Source: Rostrohypoxylon terebratum (lineage: Eukaryota; Ascomycota; Sordariomycetes; Xylariales; Hypoxylaceae). Taken from it: DNA of 64,000 bases. The DNA is taken from the NCBI GenBank assembly GCA_022497145.1, contig MU385894.1, forward strand, positions 124,001-188,000, in the 5' to 3' direction. The stretch's first letter is position 1. Each line of letters begins with the position of its first letter. Made by a program: the position numbers and the translations under genes. Shown here piece by piece: positions 60,442-64,000 of the stretch. The notes under the pieces are model-generated. The model made no database searches, had not been told where the DNA came from, and saw only the letters and a program-made list of their open reading frames with translations.

Positions 60442-62411
60442 TCACTCCTCGTGTTGCGCAACCGGCTTTTCATTCATAGCCAATCTACGGATACATTTAT
60501 ATCCCCTAAATTTTCGCGCGGGAAGATTTGCTTCGAACTGTACGACCACAATAGTATAAGCGAATATATTCTAAACCTTCATGCTTGGGTCATTACTTAC
60601 CATCTCGTCAATTTCCTCTAGCGTGCGACCTACGATGATGAATGTTAGAAATCGATGAGACGCTAGGGTTGGCCATCATTTGGCGTATTGTGGATATTCC
60701 AGCTTACCTTGAACTTCGGGCAGGAAAAAATACACCCATGCTGCTGCTATAACGGAGCTGGGGAACCAGATGTATCCGTATCTCGGTCCCCAGTTCAAAG
60801 AGTCAGGGTTGATAAAATCTAGAGTTCGATAAGTTTTTGAGTCTTCAAAAAAAAACACTGAATATTTCTGTAAGACCGCTTACACGGAGCAGTGAAAGTG
60901 GTGATCCAGGCAGCAAGAAATCCAGATGCTGCACCTAATCCGAAAGTGTAGCTTCGTAATCGCTGTGATGGAAGTTCGCCTCCACACAACCATGAATACG
61001 TTGCGACCATCCCCTATAGTTCATTATTAGTATTATCAAGATGCTTGCTTTTAGTCGCGTCATATAACACTCACGTTGTAACTCATCATATACAAACATG
61101 ATAGAGCCACAAGTACTACACCTGTAGCTTTTGCAGCAGGATTCTTGTCGTAGACGATTGCGACGATCAACTGGAGGATACCACAAGTACTAAGACCTGT
61201 CATTAAAAGAACTCGGCGGCGACCGTAGCGCACTACAATCAACAGATTGATGACGATAGCAAGCAAACCGATTGCGCTAAGAACGCATCCCATCGCAAAA
61301 GGATTAGAAACCTTGGCCATGGTGAAGAAGTAGGCCTTGTACGCTGTTCAAAATATCAGCAAATCAAGAATTATTTGCGATGTAGATGATCTTACATATA
61401 ATGAACATAGAGCCGGTAGAGGCCTGCAGCGTAACTCCGCAGACGGCAAGTATTGTACGTCGCCTATCTATCGGGTTCTTGAACATATCTAGAAGGCTGA
61501 CTTGACTGCCCATTTCTCGCTCTATATCAATAGCTGCCTTTATTTCGGCAACTTCAATGTCGACTTGTGACCCAGCTGGCCTAAGCCATTCCAGGGATCT
61601 CTGCCCGTCTTCGATCCGGTCTTGCAAAATCAGCCAGCGCGGTGATTCGGGTATGAAAAGAAGTCCAACACTTAGAACAATCGGCACCATATAGATGAGT
61701 CCCAGCGGGATTAGGTAAGCCGATCGGTCGGATCGCGATGCCGTCGCCCAGTCTACAATCGTGCCGATGAGAGTGCCCTGAGAAACCAATAATGTTAGAA
61801 CTTTTGGAGAGTAGTCGCCTAGGTCATCAGCTTACAAGGGAAGTGCAAAACTGAAAGGCGGTTAAGAAGAGTCCACGATACTTAGCTGGACTACTCTCTT
61901 GAATATACAGCTGAGAAAAGGTCATGAAGTATCCATTGGCCAGTCCGTTCAGTAGGCGTCCAATATAAAGAGCGTTTATATCTGTTGTAGTCATCATGAT
62001 AATGTTAGAAACGACACAGCCTAGGCAAGCCATCCTTAAACAGGCTTTTCGGCCCAGCTTAGCGGCTATCAAGCCGGCGGTAGCGGAGCTAACGAAAGCG
62101 CCGAGTGTCATCAACGATGTGATCAGTTGCTGTCTCACAGTCGAGATATTCCATCCGATCGTTGTATCTGGGGCTGGATGTCCGTATATCTGTGTTACCA
62201 AGGTCAGCATACTTTGCTTCTAGGTATACGCCGTAGTATGGTATATTACTTAAGAATTAGCGGAGCGTACCTTGAGGAAACCAGGCATAGCTTGAAGGCC
62301 TCCTATTAATCCGAAGTCTATTCCATACTGAAAAGGTGACAGAACCATTAAGCCACATGCCGCAAAGCATCGCCAGTGGGCGCGCATAGTCTCATCATCT
62401 TTAATCCCCAT
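60442..62411 (-). CDS. MFS sugar transporter
   Basis: Eight minus-strand exons are assigned: 62411-62271, 62189-61836, 61777-61396, 61343-61075, 61013-60884, 60818-60708, 60629-60601 and 60537-60442, totalling 503 residues in continuous phase. The sugar-porter signatures are present: FQYGIDFGLIGGLQ in helix 1, GRKACLRMACLG, YIGRLLNGLANGYF, YIQESSPAKYRG, FIPESPRWLI, and C-terminal PEVQGRTLEEIDEMFEANLPARKF. All introns are GT-AG, for example GTACGC, GTAAGC, GTAAGA and GTGAGT donors. Exon 7 is only 29 nt, and skipping it or reading into the next intron would destroy the conserved C terminus. The protein should be a 12-helix plasma-membrane importer driven by proton symport or facilitation. Substrate (hexose, disaccharide or other polyol/acid) is not decidable here. 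The gene is convergent with the tRNA. Confidence 0.93.
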
Positions 62412-64000
62412 ATTTTTCTCTTCAAGGCGTAAGAAGATGGACGATCGCGAACGTACCAAGGGATAGTATGTAGACAGTAATCGATGTTGCAACTGTTTTA
62501 GATGCGCACCCGGTATGGTGCAGTATTTACGGACATGGGAAATGAGGGAAACCCTGCAAGTGCCGATAAGTCTAGGACGTATTCAACAGTGCCAAGTAAC
62601 AATCGTATTCTGAATAGGCCCGTTACTCCATGACAGATTTTCTCTCGATTTGTCCACAGCTACTCCAAGATTCCCCACATCGCCGGCGAGGATAACCTTA
62701 CAGGCAGAGACAATTCAGGCTGTTATTCTTAGCTATTTTTATCCTGGGATATCCCTATTCTTAACTTACCCGCATAAGCGATTCAGCACCATGGAAAGTC
62801 TCGGTAGGTAGGTAATTATCACAAAGCTCTTGGAATTCTTGTAACTTAGGTCTTAGGTTAGAGCCTACTTAGGAATTAAGGTTATTAGAGGAGAAAGAAA
62901 TATAAACCATGGAAGGCTTTAAGGCTATATTATCTAGTAAATTATCAATACTTGCCTAAGTATTCACTTAGCTTTTATGTATTTTATCTATTGTGACTTG
63001 TCTTTCGTACCACTTATATGGAAACTTTGCACGGGCTGGCCGACTTTTCGGTGATCCACTTTAACATACGCCCCGGCCCCGGTTCGGGGCCATCGGAGGC
63101 ACTTACCCATTTAGACAGTCACGATGTATTCCACGGTAATGCAACAGAAACATAACTCCTACCAAGTAACTCCGGCTCGGGTAGTGCCCTCACCCATCAC
63201 TCTGGAGTGGGACCATCGCGAAGAATAAAGAAACGCTTCTCAGAAGCAGTTTCGGGGGCCATTCATCAAAGTCGTTGAGGTAAACTTACAAGACTAAAGC
63301 TATCCATGTATCTTGACCCGACCAAAGCTAACATACGAATCACTTTAGGTCTCTATTAGTACATGTTTCCTAGCATAAAAGATTCTATACCTCGAAGTAT
63401 ATGCTCCTAAAAATTGTGACCTAATATAAACCCTACCACGTATTATGACTTTTGGAATTTCTATGCTTTCTTGTAGGAATTTCAAAGTTAAAAACAATTC
63501 TTAAATAGTACTTAAGAAGTTTAATACTAGTGGGATTTTTTTATTAGCTTCATAATGGATTAGAAAAGAACCTTAAATAGGAGTTAGCACGGCTGTTGGC
63601 AGCTGGCAAAAACTGGTAGAGAAATCCTTTTCTACTTGCACATCACAGCCAATTCTTGTCTGTTTTTCTTAATTTATATCTTATGTTTTCTTCCTCTTTT
63701 CATAAAAACTCATAAAAACCCATAAAAACCAGCCGTTGGTGCCAGCGACATACCATGAATACAAGATTCCATGGACTTCCCAAAATGACCTTGTGAGTTC
63801 GCTTTACGAGTTCGCTTTACGAGATGTCACCCGCCGTCGTGTCGGGTCAATCGGTATCCGATCAATTGACGGTGATCATTACAACGTCTCCTACGCCTTC
63901 GGCCCCATCAACAGAACTCATATCGGCGATATTGTCATCATTTCGCAACCACTGCACTTTATTAATGTCATGTCGGATAATCGTTGTATTTGACACATAC
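62412..64000. other. Transporter promoter region and right-edge intergenic DNA
   Basis: No complete gene. TAGGTAGGTA motifs occur near 62804-62815, CATAAAAAC repeats near 63700-63730, and a 13-bp direct duplication (GAGTTCGCTTTAC) at 63795-63820. An ATG at 63755 leads in twelve codons to a GTGAGT donor (63793), so a gene could begin here and run off the window. The longer overlapping frame at 63736-63993 lacks an ATG start. Confidence 0.4.

Noticed and set aside
1..64000. CRISPR arrays, operons, Shine-Dalgarno sites, rRNA genes, telomere repeats, secondary-metabolite cluster
   Set aside because: The DNA is eukaryotic with spliceosomal introns. No regularly spaced repeats, rRNA, TTAGGG arrays or core biosynthetic enzymes (PKS, NRPS, terpene synthase) were seen.

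Overview
The window comes from a filamentous ascomycete (Pezizomycotina, most likely a Sordariomycete). The evidence is short spliceosomal introns with GTAAGT-type donors and CTAAC/CTGAC branch sites, fungus-specific genes (eEF3, an OCH1-like mannosyltransferase, a DUF3468-type regulator, a Dif1/Spd1-like protein), and intergenic DNA full of TACCTAGGTA-type palindromes. I see no bacterial, organellar or viral segment.

Layout. Bases 1-16078 hold no gene I can defend: only short chance reading frames, one decayed coding patch near 7.5 kb, a complete 163-bp MITE-like element with TA target-site duplications at 11936-12098, and many palindromes. From 16 to 31 kb come a disordered hypothetical protein, a frameshifted F-box-type relic, a Gemin2/SIP1-like protein, a PIP-box protein that looks like a ribonucleotide-reductase inhibitor, ribosomal protein eS27 (split over three exons, the first carrying only the ATG), a PLP2-type phosducin-like protein and a leucine-rich-repeat protein. 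From 34 to 40 kb lie a small membrane protein resembling the serine palmitoyltransferase small subunit, an acyl-CoA synthetase and a GT32 (OCH1-like) glycosyltransferase. From 43 to 51 kb there are two small hypothetical genes and a five-exon fungal transcription-factor-like gene. From 55 to 62.5 kb lie translation elongation factor 3, an intron-containing tRNA-Thr(AGT) and an eight-exon MFS sugar transporter.

Functionally these are mostly unlinked housekeeping genes: translation (eS27, eEF3, tRNA-Thr), protein folding (PLP2), snRNP assembly (Gemin2), dNTP supply (RNR-inhibitor-like), lipid metabolism (acyl-CoA synthetase, SPT small subunit), glycosylation (OCH1-like) and sugar import. They do not form a recognisable biosynthetic cluster. 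Density is low, about one supported gene per 4-5 kb, and most non-coding DNA shows only microsatellites and the palindromic motif. I found no convincing new multi-gene system. The most interesting items are the MITE, the repeated anticodon-arm sequence in the tRNA intron, the readable 57-nt intron in the OCH1-like gene, the PIP box in the RNR-inhibitor-like protein, and several gene relics. Exon boundaries were assigned by eye from splice signals and reading phase.
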